Below, piece by piece: positions 1-7,847 of a stretch of 64,000 nt of DNA (positions are counted from its first letter, which is position 1; the number at the start of each line of letters is the position of its first letter). Origin of the DNA: Brevibacillus sp. SYP-B805 (GTDB lineage: Bacteria > Bacillota > Bacilli > Brevibacillales > Brevibacillaceae); contig NZ_JAALGD010000002.1 in the NCBI RefSeq assembly GCF_011059135.1, positions 124,001 to 188,000 on the forward strand. The letters run 5' to 3'. A program made the translations under genes and the position numbers. The notes under the pieces were generated by a model. That model searched no databases. It worked only from the letters and a program-made list of their open reading frames with translations, and was not told the origin of the DNA.

Positions 1-278
1 TGATACAAAGAAGAAAGGCTGTTCTGCAAATCGAAACCTGCCTGTCCGTAAATGTAGGCGACGAATCCGGCAGAACCAAAAGCGTCCGGCCCCTCCGCGC
101 CGTATTGATAATCTTCGCCAACCAGATCATACGCCAGCTTCACGACTTGTTCGGATTTCGCGGAAAGTTGCGAATTTGCCGCCGCCGCAGCTGCTTGTCC
201 ACCATCAGTGAACATCAACAGGGATGTACTGAGCAGGACGGCCACCGAAGATTTTTGCAACCAATCTCGTTTCGTCAT
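1..278 (-). CDS. NlpC/P60-type secreted protein, N-terminal part (runs off window)
   Basis: The reading frame starts at an ATG at 278 with a strong ribosome site (AGGAGG, about 6 nt upstream) and is open to the window edge (92 codons). Residues 1 to about 33 form a signal peptide: basic MTKRDWLQK, a hydrophobic core and an Ala-rich cleavage region. The following segment, LAYDLVGEDYQYGAEGPDAF, resembles the start of an NlpC/P60 cysteine peptidase domain, a family that cleaves peptidoglycan stem peptides. In that family the next residues are usually Asp-Cys-Ser-Gly-Phe-Val; here they read Gly-Ser-Ala-Gly-Phe-Val, so the catalytic Cys is Ser. The protein may be an inactive binding form. The His and third catalytic residue lie outside the window, so the family call rests on about 50 residues. 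Confidence 0.6.
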   Translation of the reverse strand, partial: MTKRDWLQKSSVAVLLSTSLLMFTDGGQAAAAAANSQLSAKSEQVVKLAYDLVGEDYQYGAEGPDAFGSAGFVAYIYGQAGFDLQNSLSSLY

Positions 279-409
279 TCCTTCTCCTCCTGGCTGTGAT
301 GTTTTCCCTCGTTACAAGCGACTGGGTACATTCCCATGATAATGGAAGTTATGTAAACTTATAAGGCTGTAAAACTTTCCAATCGGTTTTTTGAATCGAT
401 AGTCCCAAT

Positions 410-436
410 GCAGCCGATGCCGCCGCAATCGGCTGC
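410..436. repeat. Perfect 9-bp-arm hairpin without T-tract
   Basis: GCAGCCGAT (410-418) and ATCGGCTGC (428-436) form a perfect stem around a 9-nt loop. It lies between the NlpC-type gene and the Mur ligase gene, beyond the ligase terminator. No run of T follows on either strand, so it is not a standard intrinsic terminator. Confidence 0.5.
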
Positions 437-475
437 AGATCGTTACCGTTTCCCGGTCTATGGTCCCGCCATGGC

Positions 476-507
476 AAAAAGACCATCTGCCGGGGAATGG
501 TCTTTTT
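476..507 (-). terminator. Intrinsic terminator of the Mur ligase gene
   Basis: Arms AAAAAGACCAT and ATGGTCTTTTT surround a short loop just downstream of the Mur ligase stop codon. The T-run is present on the minus strand, and the mirrored A/T tails would allow it to work in both directions. Confidence 0.75.
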
Positions 508-519
508 GCATGGATGCTG

Positions 520-1638
520 TCAATCGGATGAGGACAGCCGGGTGGATGCCCTCCGCAGATACTGAACGGTCTCTTTCATCTTCATCTTGTGGGAAGCTTT
601 CACCAGAAAGGTTGTGTTCGGCCGCAACCGGCGGCGCAGCAGCCTGTGCAGCTGCGCCTTTGTTGCGCAGTGGACCGCTCTTTCCTGCGGAAAACCGGAC
701 TGCGTCGCTCCCCGTTTGATGTAGCGGGCGCTTTTTCCGAGCGTGTACAGATAATCCACCTTTTTCTGCGCCGCATACCTTCCCACGAGCTTGTGCCCCT
801 TCACGGCATAGTTACCCATTTCCAGCATGCTGCCGAGAACGGCCACGTTGGTTCCGGTTCCCACCTTGGCCAGCACGTCCAGGGCGGCTTTCACGGCGCT
901 GGGATTGGCGCTGTACGAATCATCAATCACCTTGATTCCCCGGGACAAGCGATACATGGTTAATCTGCTCTTCGGCCTCCGAAAACTTCGCAATCCAAGC
1001 TGAATCGTGCCGGGACTGCAGTTCAGCTGATGGCAGACGGCGATGGCAAACAGCGCGTTGTAAATATTGTGTTCGCCCGGCACCGGGATAGAAAACGTGT
1101 ATTCGGTGCCGTCCAATTTGACATCAAACGACATGCCGTTCTCCCTGTAACGGATGTTGTATGCCTGATAATCGGCATGCTCCTTCACGCCGATCCGGAA
1201 GATCCTGCCCCGGAATCCTCCGGTCGACAGCAGACGCGAATGGGGGTCATCCGCATTGAGGAACAGCTTGCCGGTTCGCCGCATGAAGCGGATCAGCTCC
1301 GATTTTGCCCGCGCCACTCCTGCGATGGTGCCGCCAACGTTGCCGATATGGGCTGTTCCCACGTTGGTGATGACTCCGTAATTGGGCTGAATGATCTGGC
1401 AATGCTTCCTGATGTGGCCGGCACGCAGCATCCCGAATTCCAGCACCACAGCACCGTGCGCAGCCGTTATCTTTTTCACAAGCTTCCGGGTGTACGGAAC
1501 GGTATTCTGGTTATACGGCGTCTTGACGATCCGCCACCTTCTCCTTAAGACGGATCCGATCATTTCCTTGGTTGTGGTTTTCCCCGCGCTGCCGGTTATG
1601 GCGATCACCGGTTTTCTGAGGACTAGCGGTCGGTTCAA
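520..1638 (-). CDS. MurF-like Mur ligase lacking the N-terminal domain
   Basis: The protein shows the central and C-terminal domains of Mur ligases, which join an amino acid or peptide to a carboxylate using ATP. Visible motifs are the P-loop GSAGKTTTKE, KTPYNQNT, EFGMLRAGHI, ITNVGTAHIG and, in the C-terminal domain, DDSYSANPSA. These are MurF-type rather than CapB-type signatures. At about 372 residues it is shorter than true MurF (about 450), and the P-loop begins near residue 16, so the UDP-MurNAc-tripeptide-binding N-terminal domain is missing. I chose the TTG at 1638 because AAAGGTGGGAG precedes it by 5 nt; an upstream ATG at 1683 has no ribosome site. It is divergent from the CapA-type gene with a shared 176-bp control region. 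The substrate is unknown. Confidence 0.75.
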   Translation of the reverse strand: MNRPLVLRKPVIAITGSAGKTTTKEMIGSVLRRRWRIVKTPYNQNTVPYTRKLVKKITAAHGAVVLEFGMLRAGHIRKHCQIIQPNYGVITNVGTAHIGNVGGTIAGVARAKSELIRFMRRTGKLFLNADDPHSRLLSTGGFRGRIFRIGVKEHADYQAYNIRYRENGMSFDVKLDGTEYTFSIPVPGEHNIYNALFAIAVCHQLNCSPGTIQLGLRSFRRPKSRLTMYRLSRGIKVIDDSYSANPSAVKAALDVLAKVGTGTNVAVLGSMLEMGNYAVKGHKLVGRYAAQKKVDYLYTLGKSARYIKRGATQSGFPQERAVHCATKAQLHRLLRRRLRPNTTFLVKASHKMKMKETVQYLRRASTRLSSSD

Positions 1639-1709
1639 CGAGACTCCCACCTTTCCCGATGAATTGCTTGCGTACGGGTGCATATCATTCTATGTCAAGG
1701 TTGGATCGC

Positions 1710-1731
1710 CTGTATAGACAGGTGTATACAG
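1710..1731. promoter_or_regulatory. Inverted repeat between divergent Mur ligase and capA genes
   Basis: CTGTATA (1710-1716) and TATACAG (1725-1731) are perfect 7-bp arms separated by 8 bp in the region shared by the two divergent genes. The shape and place fit a repressor or activator site controlling both. A similar CTGTA/TACAG palindrome lies upstream of the second WG-repeat gene near 6430. The regulator is unknown. Confidence 0.4.
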
Positions 1732-1814
1732 GACAGCTTGGGCGGTTGTCTACTGGCAGATTCCCGGCTGACCGAATAGACTGGAGCAAGCAAAGAAGCA
1801 GAAGGGGTGGAGCA

Positions 1815-2855
1815 ATGACGACGACGATCCGTATCGCGGCCGTTGGCGACATCTTGATGTGGGGGAAGCAGATCGCCTCGGCGAAACGCACCGGGGAATC
1901 CGCCTACTCGTTCGATGAGATGTTTCAGCATGTCGCTCCCTATCTGAGAAGCGCGGATTTGACAATCGGCAACCTGGAAACGACCTTGTCGGGAAGGGAG
2001 ACCCGCTACCAGCGGCGCAATCCCCGCAACGGCTATCCGATGTTCAACTGTCCGGATGAATTGGCGCCGGCCCTGAAAAAGGCCGGGTTCGACGTCCTGA
2101 CGACCGCCAACAACCACTGCATGGATCGGGGGGCAAGCGGGCTCAAGCGAACGCTCAACATCCTGGACAAATACGGCATCTCCCACACCGGCACCTTTCG
2201 TACGGCAAGCGAAGCGCAATCCTTTTTGATAAAGGAAGTAAAAGGGGTAAAAGTGGGCATTCTTGCCTACACGTACGGCACCAACGGCATCCCCGTTCCT
2301 TCCTCCAGCCCGTGGATGGTGAATCGCATCCGCCGGAAAAAGATGCTGGCCGATCTGCAGGCGCTGCGCGGCAAAGCGGATCTGGTGATCGTCGCCCTCC
2401 ATTTCGGTAAGGAATTTCATCGGTATCCAAGCGACAGCCAGCGCAGCCTCGTCCGTTTCCTCATGCGCAACGGGGCGGACGTGATCCTGGGCGCCCATCC
2501 CCATGTGCTGCAGCCGATGGCCGTGGTGCGGACCCCTGCCAAGCGTAAGTTCGTCATTTACTCACTCGGCAATTTCATCTCCGATCGGATGCTGGGCAGC
2601 CTTCGTTCGCAGAGCGGCGTCATTCTGCAGTTGACGATCTCGAAGCCTGCGAATGGCCAGGCGAGCGTAACCGGCGTTCACTATATCCCCACCTACACCC
2701 ACAAGGGCTTGGCAAAGGGCCGGACGATGTTTCGCGTCCTTCCCGTCAAAAAGTTCCTTTCCAATCCAAACGGAACGCTCGGCAAGGGCACCCTGCAAAC
2801 GTTGAGAACCGTATGGAGAACCACCACCTCCCATCTGAAAGGAAAGCCGCGATAA
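1815..2855 (+). CDS. CapA-family (PgsA-like) metallophosphoesterase-fold protein
   Basis: This 346-residue protein has the motif series of the PGA_cap/CapA family, a calcineurin-like fold linked to capsule and poly-gamma-glutamate synthesis: VGDILMWG near the N terminus, [42 protein letters not shown] and YSLGNFISD. No signal peptide or membrane anchor is seen after the ATG at 1815, which has GGGGTGGAG just upstream; that differs from membrane-anchored PgsA. The gene is divergent from a Mur ligase, and pairing of a Mur-type ligase with a CapA protein is typical of systems that build a surface peptide polymer. A role in envelope or spore-surface polymer metabolism is inferred, not shown. Confidence 0.85.
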   Translation: MTTTIRIAAVGDILMWGKQIASAKRTGESAYSFDEMFQHVAPYLRSADLTIGNLETTLSGRETRYQRRNPRNGYPMFNCPDELAPALKKAGFDVLTTANNHCMDRGASGLKRTLNILDKYGISHTGTFRTASEAQSFLIKEVKGVKVGILAYTYGTNGIPVPSSSPWMVNRIRRKKMLADLQALRGKADLVIVALHFGKEFHRYPSDSQRSLVRFLMRNGADVILGAHPHVLQPMAVVRTPAKRKFVIYSLGNFISDRMLGSLRSQSGVILQLTISKPANGQASVTGVHYIPTYTHKGLAKGRTMFRVLPVKKFLSNPNGTLGKGTLQTLRTVWRTTTSHLKGKPR

Positions 2856-2861
2856 GAACCC

Positions 2862-2893
2862 CCGCCGACGTAAGCTGTCGCTGGCGTCGGCGG
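2862..2893. repeat. GC-rich hairpin after capA
   Basis: CCGCCGACG (2862-2870) pairs with CGTCGGCGG (2885-2893) around a loop beginning TAAGC. It follows the capA stop codon directly and may end that transcript, though no T-run follows. A closely similar arm followed by TTAAGC recurs after terC at 20616. Confidence 0.5.
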
Positions 2894-2900
2894 CTCCTAC

Positions 2901-2927
2901 AAAACAAAAGCACCCGCCATGGGGTGC
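2901..2927 (-). terminator. Terminator directly behind the truncated sigK
   Basis: On the minus strand GCACCC, a 6-nt loop and GGGTGC are followed by TTTTGTTTT. It begins about 10 nt after the last codon homologous to sigma-K, so the sigK transcript would end at the breakpoint. Confidence 0.65.
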
Positions 2928-2936
2928 ATTTGTCAG

Positions 2937-3281
2937 CAAAATCTCGTTTTCAATGCAGCGTGCAGCGTATGTCGCCAGTTTGGTGCCCTTGTCAACCTGG
3001 TAGCTTTCGATGGCTTTGATCAGGCCGATGGTGCCGATGGAGATCAAGTCTTCGCTGTCTTCGCCGGTGTTTTCGAACTTTTTGACGATGTGAGCAACCA
3101 ACCGCAGGTTATGTTCGATCAGCTTGTTCCGCGCGAAGGAGTCCCCTTCGGCCATCAACCGCAGATACTTCTCCTCTTCCGCCTCCGGAAGCGGCTGGGG
3201 GAAAGCGTTATTCTTCACATACGCAACGAACATGACAAGCTCTTTAAAGAACAGCGACAGGGCCATGAAGATGCTGGACAC
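2937..3281 (-). pseudogene. sigK: sigK 5' segment, interrupted after codon 115
   Basis: The frame encodes the first 115 residues of pro-sigma-K, the late mother-cell sigma factor. A 20-residue pro-sequence (about [20 protein letters not shown]) precedes [11 protein letters not shown], the mature N terminus in B. subtilis, and region 2 follows intact ([44 protein letters not shown]). Homology then stops: the region 3-4 half (beginning near MHLRALKKTKKD in other species) is absent from the window. The breakpoint matches the place where skin-type elements split sigK in other sporeformers. The GTG at 3281 follows GGGGAGGTGG. Either the 3' half lies beyond the left edge and is rejoined by recombination, or this is a partial duplicate. 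No recombinase gene is visible. Confidence 0.8.
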
Positions 3282-3317
3282 AGGTGCCACCTCCCCTTTC
3301 TGGATGCTCCCTATCCC

Positions 3318-3345
3318 TACCTTATGTGGGCGGATGCCTACGCGT
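3318..3345 (-). promoter_or_regulatory. Candidate sigma-K-type promoter upstream of sigK
   Basis: On the minus strand AC, 17 nt and CATAAGGTA match the known sigma-K consensus (AC, about 16-17 nt, CATAnnnTA). It lies 37 nt before the GTG start. Autoregulation of sigK by sigma-K is known in B. subtilis. A single short match is weak evidence alone. Confidence 0.45.
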
Positions 3346-3372
3346 GCCTGTACGGAAAAAGGAGGGTGCCTC

Positions 3373-4980
3373 TCATCGATTGGAAATACGCAAGTCTGCC
3401 GTCCCCTGCACGCCATCGAAATCATCCACATCCCTTATCCCTTCGAACGAATAGGTGACCAGTCCCGTAACAGAGGAATTTTCTCGAATTTCTACAAATG
3501 CATCGATACGTTTTGGCGGTTCCGCAAAAGCGTTGATCAGCGTTTGGGCCAAATCAGGTGTTTTCGTGCCGGAAAGGCGCTCCGCCACCTCTTGAATAAA
3601 CAAGAATTTTGACTCATCCTGATGAGGAAGAACGATTGGTTCCAGGATAATCTGGCTTTCAGCCCCAAACTCACTGACAGATTGAATGAACTTCATGATC
3701 CTGCTGCCGTTTTTTTCTTGCACAAAATACGTTCGAAACGTGTCATCCGATGCAGCTCCTTCTTCAAGGCCAAGCGTATACCCATACTTTGCGGCGATCT
3801 CGCTTATCAGCTTGATTTTATTCTCCATCCTGGTTTTATTATTTTCCAGCTTTAACCCCGTGGTCGTTGCGGCCGAATCTCCTGTTGTTTCAATGCTCGT
3901 CCCATCTGAAGATACATTGGCATTATCTTTTCTAAGAGGATTGGCTAGGTAGCCCGATTCCCTGCCGTACATGACCAACACATAAGCGAATCCTTCGCTA
4001 AAGCTATACGTTCCATCGTATTGCAGCGGGATGACCTCGTTGCCCTTTTTGTCGATATAGCCCCCCTTCCCGTTTTTTACAACTGCTGCGAGACCTTCTC
4101 GGAAGCTTTGAACCGTATGATACTGAGGTGAAATGACTACCCTGCCTGTCTTGTCGATAAAACCTCTCAGCCCGTTTGTTTCAACTCCTGCCAAACCCTC
4201 GCTGAAATCCGATGCCCAGCTATATGTCAGCGGAATCACTTCCTTGCCTGTCTTGTCGATATAGCCCCATTTCTTGTTCTTTTCGACCCACGCTAAACCC
4301 TCACTAAAATTTCCGGCATAATCATATTGGTTTTGCAGCTTTACTGCTTCTTTGCCGGTCTTGTCAACATAAACCAGCATTCCATTTTTCCTGGTTACCA
4401 ATAATCCTTCACTGAAACGTTCCTTTCCCAAATAATATTCCAGAGGAAATACACCCCTGCCTGTCTTGTCAATACAAACTATCTTCCCTTTGATTCCTAC
4501 AATCGCCAGTCCTTCACTGAAATTCGATCCCCAATCATATTGTGGCGGTATCACTTCTTTGCCGGTCTTGTCTACATAACCATACTTGTCGTTTTTTTGA
4601 ACCAATGCCAAACCTTCGCTGAAGCTTTCCGCCCACTGATATTGCGGCGGTATCACTTCTTTGCCCGTCTTGTCGATATAGCCCCATTTCCCGTTTGCAT
4701 AGACTGCCGCCAGTCCTTCCCGGAAGCTATGAACAAGTTCATATGGAAGCAGCAGGACTACATTCCCCGACTTGTCAATATAACCGTACTTTCCCTCGAT
4801 TCTGGCTATCGCCATTCCTTCACTGAAACTGTCAGCTGGAAAAATTTCAGTGGGATAGAGCTGAGATTCCAGTACGAGAGTTGGAGACTCTTCCGCAGCA
4901 GCTGTCGAAATCATAACTGGTATGAAACCGGACAGTATTGCCATACATAACAATACCCTTACAAACCCCTTCAACTTCAT
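3373..4980 (-). CDS. Secreted WG-repeat protein with unknown C-terminal domain
   Basis: This 535-residue protein starts with a signal peptide ([19 protein letters not shown] to an AAA-EES cleavage region). Residues about 50-340 consist of roughly eight WG (KWG) repeats with units such as [19 protein letters not shown] and P.QY. The last 190 residues have no repeat and match nothing I recognise. WG repeats form beta-rich surface or binding modules; the ligand is unknown. The ribosome site AAAGGAG precedes the ATG. It lies 69 bp after a second WG-repeat gene on the same strand and probably arose with it by duplication. Confidence 0.8.
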   Translation of the reverse strand: MKLKGFVRVLLCMAILSGFIPVMISTAAAEESPTLVLESQLYPTEIFPADSFSEGMAIARIEGKYGYIDKSGNVVLLLPYELVHSFREGLAAVYANGKWGYIDKTGKEVIPPQYQWAESFSEGLALVQKNDKYGYVDKTGKEVIPPQYDWGSNFSEGLAIVGIKGKIVCIDKTGRGVFPLEYYLGKERFSEGLLVTRKNGMLVYVDKTGKEAVKLQNQYDYAGNFSEGLAWVEKNKKWGYIDKTGKEVIPLTYSWASDFSEGLAGVETNGLRGFIDKTGRVVISPQYHTVQSFREGLAAVVKNGKGGYIDKKGNEVIPLQYDGTYSFSEGFAYVLVMYGRESGYLANPLRKDNANVSSDGTSIETTGDSAATTTGLKLENNKTRMENKIKLISEIAAKYGYTLGLEEGAASDDTFRTYFVQEKNGSRIMKFIQSVSEFGAESQIILEPIVLPHQDESKFLFIQEVAERLSGTKTPDLAQTLINAFAEPPKRIDAFVEIRENSSVTGLVTYSFEGIRDVDDFDGVQGTADLRISNR

Positions 4981-5049
4981 CGTCTCCTTTCCTAGAAGTT
5001 AAAAACAATCCAACTCTACAAAAGAGTACTTGCCGGGAGCTTTGAACCA

Positions 5050-6408
5050 TTACAAAACCTTCACGCTAACCTTGGCTGTCTTGCCGTTATTTTCAACTGT
5101 TATCGTTGCCTTGTCCCCTTTTTTCGCTGTTTTGGCAACCGTGACCTTGCCGTCCTTGCTCACTTTTGCTACTTTCTCATCGCTGCTTGTGTAAACCGTG
5201 CCAGTCGAAGCTTTCGTTACATCTTTCTTGGTCTTGTCCGACATGGTGGCTGTAACGGTCAGCTGATTCGTTTTGCCTGGTTTGAGTGAAACATTCGTGG
5301 GAGAAACGGTAATGCTGTGCACAGTGGATTGATCATCGGTAAGAGGGTTGGCGATGATGTAATAGCTTCTTTGACCAGCATCTGAAACGACAGCAAAACC
5401 ACCACGAAAAGGCGTTCCCCAAAATTCAGGGGTATCAAATCCCAAGACTTCTTTTCCCGATTTGTCGATATATCCAAATACTTCGTCACCGTTACGATTC
5501 AGCTTTACAACCCCTGCCAGCCCTTCGCTGAAATCAAAAACAGAATCATCCAAGTTATTTGCCACATACTGAAGGCGAATCACTTCCGTTCCTTTCTTAT
5601 CGATAAACCCCATTTTGTTGCCAACGCGAACGCTTGCGAAACCTTCGCTGAAATGATGCACTTCACTATACTTGGGCTTGACAACTTCAATACCCTTTGT
5701 GTTGATAAAACCCCATTTTCCATTCTTTTTAACCGGCGCCAGACCTTCTTTGAAGCTGTACGCATCCTCATATTGAAATGTAATGACTTCTTTGCCTGTT
5801 TTGTCGATAAAACCCCATTTCCCATTCTTCTTAACCGGTGCCAATCCATCTTTGAATACATGACCATCCTCATATTGAGGTGTGATGACTTCTTTGCCTG
5901 TCTGATCAATGTATCCAACTTTATGATTCTTTTTCACATGAGCAAGACCTTCACCGAAACTATTTGTATCTTCATACCGTAGTGGGATGGCTTCTTTTCC
6001 GAATTGATCCACATATCCCCATTTCTTATTTTTCTGCACCTGGGCAAATCCTTCACTGAACTTTAAAGCAACCGCATCATATTGAGGACTGACAACTTCT
6101 TTGCCTGTCTTGTCGATGTATCCCCATTTCCCATTTTTCTTAACAGCAGCCAGCCCCTCATTAAAACCGCTTACTTCCTCATATATTGCCTTAATGACGA
6201 CTTTACCATTGGTATCAATAAAGCCATATTGCTCCTTCTCCATACCATTTTCCATGTCCATGCTTATGTCCAAATACCATGCCAGACCTTCACTGATCGA
6301 ACCAACCATGTCGTATGGCAGATACTCGTGATCCTCTTCCGCAGCAGCCATAGGCATGATGCCAAACAGCATTGCAATAAATAGCAAGGCACTTACATAT
6401 TTTTTCAT
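5050..6408 (-). CDS. Secreted WG-repeat protein with C-terminal Ig-like (BIG2) domain
   Basis: The 452-residue product has a signal peptide (MKKYVSALLFIAMLFGIMP, then AAAEEDHEY), about eight WG repeats ([20 protein letters not shown] and variants) over residues 35-340, and a C-terminal domain of about 85 residues starting near VHSITVSPTNVSLKPGKT, which has the pattern of bacterial Ig-like group 2 domains (DKTKKDVT, YTSSDEKVAKVSKDGKV). Proteins of this layout are exported and usually sit at the cell surface. AAAGGAG lies upstream of the ATG. The gene precedes its WG-repeat paralogue and may share a transcript with it. Substrate or partner is not known. Confidence 0.85.
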   Translation of the reverse strand: MKKYVSALLFIAMLFGIMPMAAAEEDHEYLPYDMVGSISEGLAWYLDISMDMENGMEKEQYGFIDTNGKVVIKAIYEEVSGFNEGLAAVKKNGKWGYIDKTGKEVVSPQYDAVALKFSEGFAQVQKNKKWGYVDQFGKEAIPLRYEDTNSFGEGLAHVKKNHKVGYIDQTGKEVITPQYEDGHVFKDGLAPVKKNGKWGFIDKTGKEVITFQYEDAYSFKEGLAPVKKNGKWGFINTKGIEVVKPKYSEVHHFSEGFASVRVGNKMGFIDKKGTEVIRLQYVANNLDDSVFDFSEGLAGVVKLNRNGDEVFGYIDKSGKEVLGFDTPEFWGTPFRGGFAVVSDAGQRSYYIIANPLTDDQSTVHSITVSPTNVSLKPGKTNQLTVTATMSDKTKKDVTKASTGTVYTSSDEKVAKVSKDGKVTVAKTAKKGDKATITVENNGKTAKVSVKVL

Positions 6409-6595
6409 TTGATCGTCTCCTTTCTGGCTGTATGTACAGTATTTTTCAAAATCATCATACGCAAAGTCCTTTCCATCGTCTGTTGACTATGAGTCACATC
6501 GTGCGGATAGAATGGCAAAGTTCTACCACTTTTGACCTGCTTTGCCGATATTGCTCGTAAGCAAAACATGCGTACTGTCAGGAGGTCTTTTCTTC

Positions 6596-6742
6596 ATGGA
6601 CATTCGATCCGAGTTTGGACAGCGAGTACAGGAACTTCGGACTAGAAGCGGCATGACGCAGGAGATGTTGGCTTACAGGGCGGGGTTGGATCGGACATAC
6701 ATAAGCGGTGTGGAGCGGGGGGAGCGCCTTATCCTACTTTAA
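6596..6742 (+). pseudogene. Truncated XRE-family helix-turn-helix regulator
   Basis: The frame (48 codons) begins at an ATG with AGGAGG upstream and encodes most of an XRE DNA-binding domain: FGQRVQELRTRSGMTQEMLA, YRAGLDRTYISGVERGER. Intact family members continue with an Asn-Pro-Thr/Ser segment and a fifth helix; here the frame turns to LILL and stops. The downstream sequence to 7046 is open in another frame apart from one stop, so a frameshift or deletion is likely. GC content is lower than in neighbouring genes. Confidence 0.6.
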
Positions 6743-6743
6743 A

Positions 6744-7046
6744 CCAGTAGAAGTCCGTGCTCTTGTCGATCATCGGGAAATGAAGGTGAACGGAGAGCCG
6801 ATTGTCTACTCGCCTCATGTTGCAGAGAAAGCAATCAAGATCTAAGAGAAAATCACCAAGTATTGTGATAAAATCGCTGTATTGTGCAACTCCCGATTTA
6901 TGGTAAATCAACTGGATCAAATTGCCAAAATCAGTGGAGCATATGACATCGCCCATCACATATACGGTAAAGACAGACAAATGATCGACCAGGCTTATGG
7001 AATATTAAACATTCGCGGCAATGAATTGATTAAAGCTGCGAAATAA
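6744..7046 (+). pseudogene. Decayed coding remnant downstream of the XRE fragment
   Basis: Read in one frame from 6744, the sequence encodes about 99 codons interrupted by a single TAA at 6843-6845, ending at a TAA at 7044. The first part reads PVEVRALVDHREMKVNGEP, the second part EKITKYCDKIAVLCNSRFMV. I do not recognise the protein. The frame is offset from the XRE fragment, consistent with one gene broken by a frameshift and a stop. Confidence 0.4.
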
Positions 7047-7137
7047 TCCTTACAATCAACAGGTGAAAATGACTCGATACGTTCCCAAACGTGAAGCCTC
7101 GACCAGCCGGTTCCATGCTGCTTTTGAACCGGCTCTC

Positions 7138-7482
7138 TCATTGAACAACATGTTTTAAATTTTCCTCCGTTATGCCTTTTTGTTTTCCCTCTTCTGTAAT
7201 TTTGTGCTCAAACTGCATTACTTCATTGTGTGCAAAATAGATATATTGGACATATGGTTCATCTTTAAAGACGACAACCACATAAAAGGGCGGCAGCTTA
7301 ATGTTCCAAACGCCCTCAATCGATTTGATGTCCTCTTTTTTATAGCCCTCTTCTTCCAAAAGGTATGTGGTTACCCTGTTTACGTAAATCATTTTATTTA
7401 CTTGGACATAAAGAAATGGCGAAAAAGCGATGGCGATTAAAATGACGACCCATACGCTTATGAAAGCGATTTTTTTCTTCAC
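7138..7482 (-). CDS. DUF3139-type small membrane-anchored protein
   Basis: The 114-residue product has one N-terminal membrane segment (KKIAFISVWVVILIAIAF, residues 3-20) followed by an outside domain with YLLEEEGYKKEDIKSIEG and YVVVVFKDEP, a layout typical of the DUF3139 group of Firmicutes proteins of unknown function. The start is GTG at 7482, directly after the TAG of the upstream membrane-protein gene, with GGAGGAG inside the end of that gene, so translation is probably coupled. Confidence 0.75.
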   Translation of the reverse strand: MKKKIAFISVWVVILIAIAFSPFLYVQVNKMIYVNRVTTYLLEEEGYKKEDIKSIEGVWNIKLPPFYVVVVFKDEPYVQYIYFAHNEVMQFEHKITEEGKQKGITEENLKHVVQ

Positions 7483-7731
7483 CTAAACTCCTCCCCCTCG
7501 ACCCGTGGTATTTCTTTTCCAAAAGAACACACCGGCCAAGACGATCTGAAGCAGCGGAAACAACCCGATCAACTGAAAGGCATTTTCTGCTCCGATGAAA
7601 TAATAAGCAATCGGCAGAAACAATACAGCGCTGATCAGCGACAACGCCGAGGACTGTGCCACGATTGCCAAAAATAAAACCCCAATGGAGAGTATGCCTG
7701 ACATCCACCACAAGAAAATGATGAGATTCAA
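7483..7731 (-). CDS. Small integral membrane protein
   Basis: The protein (about 82 residues) consists mainly of three hydrophobic stretches (LNLIIFLWWMSGILSIGVLF, ALSLISAVLFLPIAYYF, LIGLFPLLQIVLAGVFF) and a basic tail KRNTTGRGGGV. I chose the TTG at 7731 because GGAG lies 8 nt upstream; a GTG at 7740 lacks a ribosome site. Its stop codon abuts the start of the DUF3139 gene. Function unknown; the two genes likely form a two-gene operon. Confidence 0.6.
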   Translation of the reverse strand: MNLIIFLWWMSGILSIGVLFLAIVAQSSALSLISAVLFLPIAYYFIGAENAFQLIGLFPLLQIVLAGVFFWKRNTTGRGGGV

Positions 7732-7847
7732 TGGTATCACTCCGTCAATATTTTACAAATATTCCCATGCCATTCTCCCGGAGATTCCCTGAATAGTACA
7801 AAGCCCCACCCGGCACAGCAGATGCTGCATCAGGCGGAGCCATCTGT

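Noticed and set aside
2562-2936. Read-through extension of the sigK frame past codon 115
   Set aside because: The extra residues have no similarity to sigma factors and run antisense to capA; a terminator intervenes.
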